Source: JBHJHK01 sp050330975 (lineage in GTDB: Bacteria > Pseudomonadota > Gammaproteobacteria > Competibacterales > Competibacteraceae). From it: a stretch of DNA of 26,608 bases. Below the pieces are notes generated by a model that was given only the letters and a program-made list of their open reading frames with translations, did not search any database and had not been told where the DNA came from. Position numbers and translations under genes: made by a program. Below, in pieces: positions 6,884 through 14,658 of this stretch (position 1 is its first letter; each line of letters begins with the position of its first letter). Location of the stretch: assembly GCA_050330975.1 (NCBI GenBank), contig JBHJHK010000220.1, positions 1 to 26,608 on the forward strand. The letters are read 5' to 3'.

Positions 6884-7576
6884 GTGATCGACCAGTTTGA
6901 AACCTCGGGGTGGGTCTATTCGGCCATCCAACCCACCCGCGTCACCCACCGCCAGCCCATCTTGCTCACCCTGGCCGTGGATACCAGCTACAGTATGAGC
7001 CGGCGCCTCCATGTCTGTCGCGCCGCGGTGGAGGCGCTAATCCGCGGCATCGCCGAAGGTGGCGAGGGCCATCAAGTGCTGCTGCGGGTATTGACCTTTG
7101 CCGATAGCGCCCAGGAATACCAGGGTTTTCTGCCCATCACCCACCTCCTGGAGCGGGACTACACCTTTCACCCCGGGGGAGGGACGGCCTTGATCGACGT
7201 GACGGTGAACGCCCTCAAAGCCACCGCCGACTACGGGTCGCGGCTGGGGGGAACTGGGCGGCGGGTCGCTGCGGCTCTGCTGGTGGTCACCGACGGCGAG
7301 GACACCACCTCAAAGCGCCGGGACCCCACCACCATCGCCCGGGTTCTGGCCCAGGCCCGGGCCAAAGAGACCCTGTCTCGCCTGGAGACCTGGTTGGTGG
7401 GCATCGGCACCAACAATCCCCACTTGGCCATTGGCCTAGAGCGCTTCGCCGCCGAGGGGGACTTCGATGAATTCCTCTACGGCGAGGCCCTGACCGTGGG
7501 GAATATCGCCCAGCTGGCCCATCGTCTCCTGGAACGGGTGCGCCCACCCCTGGATGTCGCCCTGGGCGATGCCTGA
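6884..7576 (+). CDS. von Willebrand factor type A domain protein
   Basis: A 230-residue single-domain vWA protein without signal peptide or membrane segment. The metal-ion-dependent adhesion site is complete: Asp33-x-Ser35-x-Ser37 (AVDTSYSMS), Thr101 (GGGTALIDV) and Asp137 (VVTDGEDTTS). It resembles cytoplasmic TerY-like vWA proteins that scaffold protein complexes. The start is GTG with GGAGG about ten bases upstream, 16 bases behind the hydrolase and 15 before nrtR, so co-transcription is very likely. Its role in an NAD operon is unknown to me. Confidence 0.75.
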   Translation: MIDQFETSGWVYSAIQPTRVTHRQPILLTLAVDTSYSMSRRLHVCRAAVEALIRGIAEGGEGHQVLLRVLTFADSAQEYQGFLPITHLLERDYTFHPGGGTALIDVTVNALKATADYGSRLGGTGRRVAAALLVVTDGEDTTSKRRDPTTIARVLAQARAKETLSRLETWLVGIGTNNPHLAIGLERFAAEGDFDEFLYGEALTVGNIAQLAHRLLERVRPPLDVALGDA

Positions 7577-7591
7577 GGGAGCGCTGACCCC

Positions 7592-8311
7592 GTGACCCCC
7601 ACCCACACCCAGCGGGTGTTCCTCAACGTCGATGTGGTGATCTTCACCGTGGTGGACGAGGCGCTAAAAGTGTTGTTGGTAAAGCGGGAAACCCCCCCAG
7701 AAGAGGGACGCTGGGCCCTCCCCGGGGGGGCCGTGGATCCCGATGTGGACCGGGATCTGGACCGTTGTGCCCTGCGCACCCTGCACCGGCGGGTGGGGTG
7801 TGGGGCGCCCTATCTAGAGCAATTGCGCACCTACGGCGATGGAGAGCGGGACGCCCGCCCCCTCACCCCCGATGGTCGACTGCGGTCGTGGACGGCGACG
7901 GTGGTGTATTTCGCCCTGGTGAGTCCCGACAAACTGGCGCTACCGGAAAGCCAAGGGGTGCGCTGGGGGACGATCCACGGCGAAGGGGTGGCAGACCCTT
8001 TGGCCTTCGACCACGGGGTGATCCTCCGCGACGCCATCCGGCGGTTGCGGGCCAAGCTCACCTACACCGCCATCGCCGTCTACTTGCTCCCCGAGCGCTT
8101 TACCCTGCCGGCTCTCCAGCGCACCTACGAGGTGCTCCTCCAGGAAAAACTCGACAAGAGCAGCTTTCGCAAGCAAATCGTCACCAGCGGTTTGGTGGTG
8201 GAGACCGGGGCCTACCAGGCGGTGCGGGCCGGGCGACCTCCCAAGTTGTACCGCTTCAACGACCGCGGAGCGCCGCTGTTCTACCCCCGCAGCCCCACGG
8301 GGCGACCTTGA
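7592..8311 (+). CDS. nrtR: NAD-metabolism regulator NrtR (Nudix plus winged helix)
   Basis: A 239-residue protein with an N-terminal Nudix fold (about 8-150: FLNVDVVIFTVVDEALKVLL, LPGGAVDPDVDRDLD, RTYGDGERDARPLTPDGR) and a C-terminal winged helix (about 155-235: LTYTAIAVYLLPERFTLPAL, then KSSFRKQIVTSGLVVETG and RPPKLYRF). This is the NrtR architecture, a repressor of NAD salvage genes released by ADP-ribose. The Nudix box runs GGAVDPDVDRDLDRCALRTL then HRRVG, so the REUxEE glutamates are absent and hydrolase activity should be lost. It starts with GTG. It lies third in the operon it probably controls. Confidence 0.87.
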   Translation: MTPTHTQRVFLNVDVVIFTVVDEALKVLLVKRETPPEEGRWALPGGAVDPDVDRDLDRCALRTLHRRVGCGAPYLEQLRTYGDGERDARPLTPDGRLRSWTATVVYFALVSPDKLALPESQGVRWGTIHGEGVADPLAFDHGVILRDAIRRLRAKLTYTAIAVYLLPERFTLPALQRTYEVLLQEKLDKSSFRKQIVTSGLVVETGAYQAVRAGRPPKLYRFNDRGAPLFYPRSPTGRP

Positions 8312-8339
8312 TCAACCGCCGGCTCCAGGAGCGATCACC

Positions 8340-8729
8340 ATGGCCATTCCGCCACCTTCTTCCGTCCCCCGCGCCCCAGGGCGGCGGGGATGGGCGTTGA
8401 TTCTCCCCGCCCTCGTCCCCCTGGGCGCTCTGGTGGGCCAGGGTCTGGGCAGTGTCTTCGAGCTCGTGCTCCAATGTATCCGCCTCTGGCGCCAAGCCGC
8501 CCACGAGCGCCGCCAGGGGCGCCGCCACCGGGAGCTGCTGGCCCGCCTGGGGCGCATTGAGGCTCAGCTAGGGGCAGCCCCCCCGCCCGCCGAGCCGGAG
8601 GGCGAAGGGATGGAGCCACCCCGAGATAACCCGGCGTTCAACGGGATTAAACAGCCCGGGGACAGCGAGGCGTTGCGGCGGTTGCCCCTGCCGGACTACG
8701 CCCGGGAGCGGCGGCCGCCGCGGATTTGA
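8340..8729 (+). CDS. Small membrane-anchored protein of unknown function
   Basis: A 129-residue protein that I do not recognise. A basic N-terminus is followed by one hydrophobic segment (about 17-44, ALILPALVPLGALVGQGLGS), then an Arg- and Gln-rich helical stretch likely to be coiled coil (about 48-80, QAAHERRQGRRHRELLARLG, RIEAQLG) and a Pro-rich, charged tail. AGGAG lies nine bases before the ATG. It lies 28 bases behind nrtR, apparently the last gene of the operon. Confidence 0.6.
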   Translation: MAIPPPSSVPRAPGRRGWALILPALVPLGALVGQGLGSVFELVLQCIRLWRQAAHERRQGRRHRELLARLGRIEAQLGAAPPPAEPEGEGMEPPRDNPAFNGIKQPGDSEALRRLPLPDYARERRPPRI

Positions 8730-8754
8730 TACTGGCATGGCGCTGGCAATAGGT

Positions 8755-8792
8755 GCGATGAGTTCTCAAACTGGCGCTGGCGGACTCATCGC
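8755..8792. promoter_or_regulatory. Inverted repeat upstream of the OmpA/DUF11 gene
   Basis: GCGATGAGT (8755-8763) and ACTCATCGC (8784-8792) are perfect 9-base arms around a 20-base loop that repeats TGGCGCTGGC. There is no T-run after it, so a terminator for the upstream operon is possible but weak. A binding site or mRNA leader structure for the gene at 8843 is equally possible. Confidence 0.3.
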
Positions 8793-8842
8793 CAGCCAAC
8801 GGTAAATTCTGTTTGACCAGCGGAGTAAAGGGCAGCCACCCC

Positions 8843-10930
8843 ATGAATGCCTCTTCCATCTGTCCCTGGCTCGTCCTCGCGGCCCTCGGCTGGTACCTGG
8901 GCTCGAGCCCAAACCCCGCCGCCGCCCAGACCTACTACCCGGTGGGGACCAGTGCCACGGATGCTTTATTGCAGGTGGCTGTCGAGGTCGACCCCCTGGC
9001 TCAAGTCCGCCAACAGTTCCCCCTGGCTCTGACCGTGACTGTCACCAATATCACCGCCGAAGGGGCGGGCAACGGCCGGGAGGAAATCGTCGAGGGTATC
9101 GACTTCGCCTTGCCCCTGCCGCCGGCGGAGTGGTACTACCTCTCCGAGCTGGCCACCGATCGCGGCGAGGTGAACCTGGCCGAGGAGCCCATGGATTTGT
9201 GTGTGCCCGCCCGCCTGGGGGTGATCAGCGGCTTTGCCGTGGACTCCGACCAGCTGGACCAGCCCTTGCAACAGCAACTGGACGCCGTCATCGGCCGCAT
9301 GGACCCGGCCCGCCGTTACCAACTGGCCGGCCACACCGACCCCCGGGGTCGCCCCGCCTACAACCAAGCCCTGTCCCTGCGCCGGGCGCTGACCGTCGAG
9401 GGCATCCTCATCGAGGAGGGGTTCCCCGACGCCCAGCTGGAGGCGGTGGGCTTTGGGGAGCGCCAGCTCCTGGAGCAGCGGGGCGACGACGACTTTGCCG
9501 GGGCCCGCCAGGTGGGGGTCTATCCGGTGCTCCAGCCCGTGCTGCGCCTCAGTCTCGCCGAGCTCAAACCCCGAGAAACCGCCACCGTCCGCCTCACCCT
9601 GACGCCCGCGGCCTGGATCGACCCGGTGCGGGGTCGGAGCCTGGTGGGGGACAACCCCTGCTACGGCCAGCGGCTGGACTTCCAAGCCACCCGCCCCCCC
9701 CTGCCGGAACTGACCCTCGCCGCCGAATTGCGCCGGGAGAGCCCGGGGGGGGACAGCCCTTGGGGGGAGGCGGTGGATTTGTCCCGCTGCGACGTGGCCC
9801 AGCTGCGCCTGGGCCTGGCCAACGCCGGTCCCCGCTCGGCCCAGGAGGCGGTGATCTTCGATACCTGGCCGGACAACATGGGGTTGGTGGGGGATTTCCC
9901 CCCCAGCGCCCAGTTCAATCCCCCCCGCCGGCTGCGCTTTCGCCCCGCGCCCCTGGCGGTGGGGGAGCGCTTTGAGGCCAGCTACCGCCTCCAGGTGCGG
10001 GACCACCAAGGGGCCACCGACCTCACCCGCACCACCCGCTTTGAGGGGGCCGCCGTCACCCCCGTGGCCGAGGTGGTCAACCGCGTGCGCTGGTTCGACC
10101 CCCAGCTCACCTTGACGGTGGACGGCACCCCCTCGGCCTACCCCAGCGAAACCCTGCGCTACACCATCGCCGTGGCCAACCCCGGCAGCTGGCCCATCCA
10201 CGACCTGGTGGTGGAGGCCCAGTTGCCCACCGGGGTCGGCGTGCCCGAAACCCCCGGTGGCGAGGTGGACGGGGGGGAGGTTCGCTGGCAATTGGGGCGT
10301 CTGGACCCCGCTGCCCAGCGGGATTTGACCCTGGCGTTGCCCGTGGCCACCAACCGCGCCGTGGATGCCCTGGAGGCCCGGTTTCGCGCCTTTGACCGGG
10401 CCTACGGCGGGGGGGAGGACAACCCCTGTGTGTCCGACGCCGTCCGCCACACCGCCCGGGTCCGGGCCCTGGCGCCGCCGGAGTTCACCATCCGCAGCCG
10501 GGACGATGGTTTGGCCCTGGGCAACACCAACGAGTACCTGGTGACTTTGAGAAATCCCAACGGCCTGGCCCTGCCCGTGACCCTCAAGGCCCAGATCGAC
10601 CCCGCCATCATCCAGCCGGCGGCGCCCCAGGTCACCGCCGCCCTCACCGCCGCCGACGGCACCCGTCGGCCCTATCCCCTGGCCCTGAACCTCGACGACA
10701 GCGGCCAACTGGCCCTCATCGACCCCGCCGAGCCCTTGACCCTGGGGCCCAATCAGGGGCTGGAGGTGCGGCTGCCCCTGCGCATTGTGAGCCTCGGCGA
10801 CGACGCCCTAGTGGCCCTGGCGGCCAACCTGACCAGCGCCTTCAACATCACCTCCCTGCGCTTTCACGTCAGCGCCCTGGAGGGGTTGGTGGTGGCCGAG
10901 CGGACGGTGGATACCATCATCTATCGCTAG
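8843..10930 (+). CDS. Exported OmpA-domain / DUF11-repeat envelope protein
   Basis: A 695-residue protein. ATG at 8843 is chosen because it places a clean signal peptide at the start (hydrophobic core VLAALGWYLG, cleavage after AAAQ near 29). A first beta-domain covers about 45-115. Residues about 130-228 form an OmpA-C-like peptidoglycan-binding domain (FAVDSDQLDQ, LAGHTDPRGRPAYNQALSLR, AVGFGERQLL). DUF11-type beta-sandwich repeats follow (for example LTLTVDGTPSAYPSETLRYT, then IAVANPGSWPIHDLVVEAQL), continuing to the end. Probable role: periplasmic or outer-membrane structural protein tied to peptidoglycan. The OmpA domain is N-terminal instead of C-terminal, which is unusual. It converges with the next gene with only 7 bases between stops. 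Confidence 0.75.
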   Translation: MNASSICPWLVLAALGWYLGSSPNPAAAQTYYPVGTSATDALLQVAVEVDPLAQVRQQFPLALTVTVTNITAEGAGNGREEIVEGIDFALPLPPAEWYYLSELATDRGEVNLAEEPMDLCVPARLGVISGFAVDSDQLDQPLQQQLDAVIGRMDPARRYQLAGHTDPRGRPAYNQALSLRRALTVEGILIEEGFPDAQLEAVGFGERQLLEQRGDDDFAGARQVGVYPVLQPVLRLSLAELKPRETATVRLTLTPAAWIDPVRGRSLVGDNPCYGQRLDFQATRPPLPELTLAAELRRESPGGDSPWGEAVDLSRCDVAQLRLGLANAGPRSAQEAVIFDTWPDNMGLVGDFPPSAQFNPPRRLRFRPAPLAVGERFEASYRLQVRDHQGATDLTRTTRFEGAAVTPVAEVVNRVRWFDPQLTLTVDGTPSAYPSETLRYTIAVANPGSWPIHDLVVEAQLPTGVGVPETPGGEVDGGEVRWQLGRLDPAAQRDLTLALPVATNRAVDALEARFRAFDRAYGGGEDNPCVSDAVRHTARVRALAPPEFTIRSRDDGLALGNTNEYLVTLRNPNGLALPVTLKAQIDPAIIQPAAPQVTAALTAADGTRRPYPLALNLDDSGQLALIDPAEPLTLGPNQGLEVRLPLRIVSLGDDALVALAANLTSAFNITSLRFHVSALEGLVVAERTVDTIIYR

Positions 10931-10937
10931 GCCCCCC

Positions 10938-12203
10938 TCAGTCCCCCGCCGGGAGCTGCCACTTGGCCGCCAGGCGCCGCACCAGGCTCTCCTCGAGGCC
11001 CTGGGGTTGGTTAAACGTGGTCATGAGCCCGGCGATGGAGTCGGCCAGGGGGTGGTCGTCGGCGGTGACCACCCCGTAGCGCTGGAGGTTGAGGACCGGG
11101 GGCAACACCGTCACCCGGGGGGTGTCGACGGGGGCGTTGAGGGCCTCGGCCCGCTGGCGCAACAAGGCGCCATTGTGGACCACGGCGTCCACCTCGGCGG
11201 CCAATAAAGCGTCGATGGCCGCGTCGAGGTCATCCAGGGGACGGATGTCGGTGGCGGGGTACCGGCGGCGCAGGTAGTCGGCGGCTTGGGGGTTGCTGGC
11301 CACCACGGCCACGGGGCGTCCGTCGATCTCCTCGACGTCTTGGATCACGTCGTTGACGGACTCCAGGGTGAAGGCGGCGCTCAACACCCCGATCAAACCG
11401 CTCAGCAACACCAGCCCCGACAAATGCCAGATAAAATCGAAGGTCCGGGCCAAACCGGCGCTGGCCCGAGAGCCCTCCCACTCCAAGAGAATGCTGATGT
11501 TCCACCAGCCGGCCTCGTAGACCCCCTTGAAATAGTTGCCCGGGAACAGGCGCTTGGCCTTGGGCTGGAGGCGGTCGAGGATCCAGCGCAGGTGGGCGGC
11601 CCCCACCAGGATCATCAGGGGCGTCCACAGCACCTGGGGGGAGATCTCCCGCAAAAGTCCCCGGATGGACTGGAGCACCACCTGCCAGATGGGCTGTTGG
11701 GTGCGCACCATGACCTGGAGGCCGATTTTGACCGTGGCGGTGGGAAAGTTCACCAAGCCCACGTCCACTTCCCCGGCCTTGACGGCCTTGAGGACCCCCA
11801 CGGTGCTATCCAGGTAGCGCCACTGGGTGTTGAGATCCAACGCCTCGGCCGTGGCTTGCCAGAGGTCGATATTAAATCCCCGAGGGTCGCGCTCAGCGGG
11901 GGCCACCTCCGCGTCGAACAGGCTGTAGGGCGGGCTCGACGTCAGGGCGACGGTCACCGGCTGGGTGGTCTGTTGACCGTGGGCGACGGCCGCCACCCAG
12001 AGAAGCCCAAGAGGTAGGAGCCAACACTTGTTGGCAGTGCTGTTGACAATTAATCGAGGGATTTTGGTCGACCACGCTGCAGGTAACACTTTGAATGTAA
12101 ATGTGATGATGTCGTAGGTGTGGTTTTGAGTTGCATTGAAAAATAGTGAATGCGAAGTGTTTTTTCCAGGGCGATAATCGTGATCTGACAGAAGGTGTTC
12201 CAT
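10938..12203 (-). CDS. Prokaryotic glutamate-receptor-like channel protein, atypical pore
   Basis: A 421-residue protein with the GluR0 layout: hydrophobic leader (about 60-76), first half of a type-3 solute-binding domain (about 82-165: VALTSSPPYSLF, GFNIDLWQATAEALDL, AVKAGEVDVGL), membrane helix (191-208), pore segment (232-245), membrane helix (255-280), then the second half of the binding domain. In GluR0-like channels the pore reads WWxxxTxTTVGYGD; here it is WWNISILLEWEGS, with no potassium filter. The segment that normally reads as ITxxREKxxDFS is also shortened (NFPTATVKIGLQVMV). The N-terminal 50 residues are AT-rich; a GTG at 12089 is an alternative start. It is either a divergent receptor or a decaying gene. 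Confidence 0.7.
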   Translation of the reverse strand: MEHLLSDHDYRPGKNTSHSLFFNATQNHTYDIITFTFKVLPAAWSTKIPRLIVNSTANKCWLLPLGLLWVAAVAHGQQTTQPVTVALTSSPPYSLFDAEVAPAERDPRGFNIDLWQATAEALDLNTQWRYLDSTVGVLKAVKAGEVDVGLVNFPTATVKIGLQVMVRTQQPIWQVVLQSIRGLLREISPQVLWTPLMILVGAAHLRWILDRLQPKAKRLFPGNYFKGVYEAGWWNISILLEWEGSRASAGLARTFDFIWHLSGLVLLSGLIGVLSAAFTLESVNDVIQDVEEIDGRPVAVVASNPQAADYLRRRYPATDIRPLDDLDAAIDALLAAEVDAVVHNGALLRQRAEALNAPVDTPRVTVLPPVLNLQRYGVVTADDHPLADSIAGLMTTFNQPQGLEESLVRRLAAKWQLPAGD

Positions 12204-12494
12204 CGCAGGTGAATCCTGATGTCCTCAGATCAACGATAAATCATAAACATCGTGCGGTGCTCGCTGTGAATAGCCTTGGTTGAAGCGTCACAATGAGAAA
12301 CAATAGGACAGGCGTCACTAGCGCTTGGCGGGCTCCTTGAGTCTTTTAAAATGTTGATCATCGATCTGTTCTCAAAATGACACAAAGCGGCCTAGACCGG
12401 GAATGCCTGATATGCAGTGAGCTTACGCCAACTCGGTGTAAGCTCACCACCTTGTCAATATGAAACCAGCGGTGCGCCGAAATCGGGAGCGCGG
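12204..12494. other. AT-rich intergenic region
   Basis: These 291 bases between the stop of the NmrA-like gene and the start of the receptor-like gene are noticeably AT-rich. I see no reading frame with coding character. The only clear structure is the hairpin at 12417-12447. The receptor-like gene's promoter should lie in the left half. Confidence 0.5.
12417..12447. terminator. Strong hairpin downstream of the NmrA-like gene
   Basis: GTGAGCTTACGCC (12417-12429) pairs with GGTGTAAGCTCAC (12435-12447): 13 pairs with one G-T wobble around a 5-base loop. It lies 48 bases beyond the stop of the minus-strand gene, so a transcription end point is plausible. Neither side has a T-run, so it may instead be a protein-binding palindrome. 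Confidence 0.4.
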
Positions 12495-13376
12495 TCACGA
12501 GGTCTCGCTTGCTACCCCTTCACCAACGGCGTTCCAGACCCCCCGCCCCGCCATGCGACGGGCGTACTCTGCGAAATCGGTCGGCTCCCGGCCCAGGGCG
12601 CGCTGGACGCCATCGCAGACGTGGGCATTGCGACCATCGAGAACCGTTTCGAACAGGTAATTCAACAGCCAGGCGATGTCGGCCGGTGCGCCCGATGCGG
12701 CGATGCCTTGGACGAACGCCTCCTTGGAGATCTGCAGACACTGTACCTCGCGACCAGTGGCTCGAGATATCTCCTGGGCTGCCTCGGCAAAGGTCAGCAG
12801 GCGGGGGCCGGTGACTTCGTAGACCTCGTAGGCATGCCCCGGCTCCGTCAGCGCTGCCACCGCAACATCTGCGATGTCATCTACGTCGATAAATGGTTCG
12901 GGGATATTGGCGACGGGCAGGGTGATGGCGCCGTCCAGTACCATGGCGAGGAATTCCCCCTCCGAGAAGTTTTGCATGAACCAGCTGGCGCGAACCACCG
13001 TCCACTGGAGGCCGGATTGTTGGATAATCCTTTCACAGGCCTGGGCCTCCTCTTCACCCCGCCCCGACAACAACAATAGGCGCTCGACGCCGCTGGCTAC
13101 GGCTTTGTCGACGAACCGGCGAATGGCGTCGGTGGCGCCGGGAATCGCCAAGTCCGGGGCGTAGGTGATGTAGACCGCCGTCACTCCCACGAGGCTCGCG
13201 TCCCAGGTGCGCGGATCGTTCCAGTCGAACGAAGGACTCGTAGTGCGGGAGGCAACGCGGGTCCCAACCCCCCGCGCTCGCAGTCGCTCCGCTACTCGGC
13301 GCCCGGTTTTGCCAGTGCCGCCGAGTACGAGGGTGACGCCCTCGTGAGGGCCTTGCCCAAGGTATGTTGCGTTCAT
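12495..13376 (-). CDS. NmrA-family NAD(P)-binding protein
   Basis: A Rossmann-fold atypical short-chain dehydrogenase-like protein of 293 residues. It has the dinucleotide motif VTLVLGGTGKTGRRVAERLR at its N-terminus, then YITYAPDLAIPGATDAIRRF, a strand with RLLLLSGRGEEEA, and WTVVRASWFMQNFSEG. The last resembles NmrA/ergot-alkaloid AgnC-type and quinone-sensing proteins (QorB-like). The start ATG at 13376 has AGGAG six bases upstream; the ATG two codons earlier directly touches the Shine-Dalgarno sequence. It is divergent from an AraC-type regulator, a common arrangement in which the regulator controls it. The substrate is unknown. Confidence 0.78.
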   Translation of the reverse strand: MNATYLGQGPHEGVTLVLGGTGKTGRRVAERLRARGVGTRVASRTTSPSFDWNDPRTWDASLVGVTAVYITYAPDLAIPGATDAIRRFVDKAVASGVERLLLLSGRGEEEAQACERIIQQSGLQWTVVRASWFMQNFSEGEFLAMVLDGAITLPVANIPEPFIDVDDIADVAVAALTEPGHAYEVYEVTGPRLLTFAEAAQEISRATGREVQCLQISKEAFVQGIAASGAPADIAWLLNYLFETVLDGRNAHVCDGVQRALGREPTDFAEYARRMAGRGVWNAVGEGVASETS

Positions 13377-13411
13377 GGCCATCTCCTGTTTGCCTCTGCT
13401 CTGCTATGGTC

Positions 13412-13425
13412 AAACCAACTGGTTT
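13412..13425. promoter_or_regulatory. Palindrome in the NmrA/AraC divergent promoter region
   Basis: AAACCA-AC-TGGTTT is a perfect 6+2+6 palindrome 36 bases upstream of the NmrA-gene ATG and about 85 upstream of the AraC-type gene. It is a plausible operator for the divergent regulator, although AraC proteins more often bind direct repeats. Confidence 0.4.
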
Positions 13426-13510
13426 CAACGCCGACTAGGCTAAGGGAGGGAATGGTGATGCACCATTCGCGGGACCATCAGATTCATACGCATTCGTCTA
13501 AGATCGGCCA

Positions 13511-14455
13511 ATGGATAACCTGGGTGGATTGTTAGACGCCCCCCGCGCCCGGGGCGCCTTTGCCCTGCGGGCGGTGATGACGTCGCCTTGGTCGTTGAGA
13601 ATCCTCGCCCAGTCGCCCTTGACCTTGATCGCCGGGGTCGCCGGCGAGTTGTGGATCGTTCCCGGCCAGGGCGAGCCGGTCCGTGTCGGCCCGGGGGATA
13701 TCGCCGTCACCCGGGCACCCGATCCCTACACCGTGGCCGATTCACAGGCGACACCCCCCCAGGTGATCGTCCACCCCGGCCAGCGCTGTTGCGATCTGGA
13801 GGGCAATTCCCTGCTGGAGTCCATGACCCACGGTGTTCGAACCTGGGGCAACGACCCCCAGGGCACCACGGTTTTTCTCGTCGGCGCCTACGAGCACCTG
13901 AGCGATATCAGCGACCGCCTGTTGCGCGCCTTGCCGCCGGTGCTGTCCCTGTCCCACGCCGATTGGGAGTCCCCCTTGGTGCCATTGCTCCGGGACGAGG
14001 TCATCAAGGACGAGCCGGGCCAGGCTTCGGTGCTGGATCGGTTGCTCGATCTGTTGCTCACGGCCGCCCTCAAGGCTTGGTTCGCCCGCCACGACGCCTG
14101 TAGACCGGAGTGGTGGCGCTCCCAAGGCGACCGGGTGGTTGAACGAGCCCTGCGCGCCATGCACGACAACCCGGCTCATCCGTGGACCCTGGACAAACTG
14201 GCGGCCGCGGCGGGAGCGTCCCGGGCATCCTTGGCGCGGCGGTTCCACAACCTCGTTGGCGAGCCCCCCATGACGTTTTTAAAAAACTGGCGCATGGCCA
14301 TGGCCGCCGATCTGCTTTGCCAGCCCGACGAAACCGTGGGCACCGTCGCCGAGAAGATCGGCTACGGGACCCCTTTTGCCTTTAGCGCCGCCTTTAAGCG
14401 AGTCCGGGGACTCAGCCCCCAGGAACACCGGGTGCGGGCGCTGTCAGCTCGCTGA
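13511..14455 (+). CDS. AraC-family transcriptional regulator (cupin_6 type)
   Basis: A 314-residue regulator. The N-terminal 190 residues form the AraC cupin domain typical of regulators of stress-related oxidoreductases (LIAGVAGELWIVPGQGEPVR, VGPGDIAVTRAPDPYTV, ending with SLSHADWESPLVPLLRDEV). The C-terminal 100 residues hold two helix-turn-helix motifs: WTLDKLAAAAGASRASLARR followed by FHNLVGEPPMTFLKNWRM, and VGTVAEKIGYGTPFAFSAAF then KRVRGLSPQEHR. No strong Shine-Dalgarno precedes the ATG. It is divergent from the NmrA-like oxidoreductase and likely controls it. The inducer is unknown. Confidence 0.85.
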   Translation: MDNLGGLLDAPRARGAFALRAVMTSPWSLRILAQSPLTLIAGVAGELWIVPGQGEPVRVGPGDIAVTRAPDPYTVADSQATPPQVIVHPGQRCCDLEGNSLLESMTHGVRTWGNDPQGTTVFLVGAYEHLSDISDRLLRALPPVLSLSHADWESPLVPLLRDEVIKDEPGQASVLDRLLDLLLTAALKAWFARHDACRPEWWRSQGDRVVERALRAMHDNPAHPWTLDKLAAAAGASRASLARRFHNLVGEPPMTFLKNWRMAMAADLLCQPDETVGTVAEKIGYGTPFAFSAAFKRVRGLSPQEHRVRALSAR

Positions 14456-14658
14456 GCCCCATGAAGCGCACTGTGCTGGCCTGGGGTTTGCTAGTTCTTC
14501 CAGGGAAGGTTGATCCCCCGGGGTTGAAGTTCCCCCAGGGTGAATCCCACAAAGAGGTTTAGGCCCTGTTTGTGCCCCAATCTATGCACACATTTGGTGC
14601 GGGCGGCCTCCGGGGTGCACTTGTTTTAGTCGTTCCGCGTCTCGAATCGAATCTGTCC
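14456..14658. other. Leader region of the amine operon
   Basis: These 203 non-coding bases contain the sigma-54-like element at 14477-14492. No open frame here has coding character, and I see no hairpin followed by a T-run. Confidence 0.4.
14477..14492 (+). promoter_or_regulatory. Candidate sigma-54 (-24/-12) promoter
   Basis: TGGCCTGGGGTTTGCT fits the consensus TGGCACR-N4-TTGCW at 14 of 16 positions, with both invariant doublets (GG and GC) exactly 10 bases apart. It precedes the amine uptake and oxidation operon, whose products would release ammonia, so nitrogen control would make sense. The predicted leader would be about 155 bases. In GC-rich DNA such a match can arise by chance. Confidence 0.4.

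Noticed and set aside
8966..10708. 580-codon open frame on the minus strand
   Set aside because: Antisense to the OmpA/DUF11 gene; low-complexity Gly/Val/His/Gln composition, no motif and no ribosome-binding site.
14572..14658. Earlier GTG start for PotA
   Set aside because: The extra 29 residues do not resemble PotA N-termini and have no ribosome-binding site.
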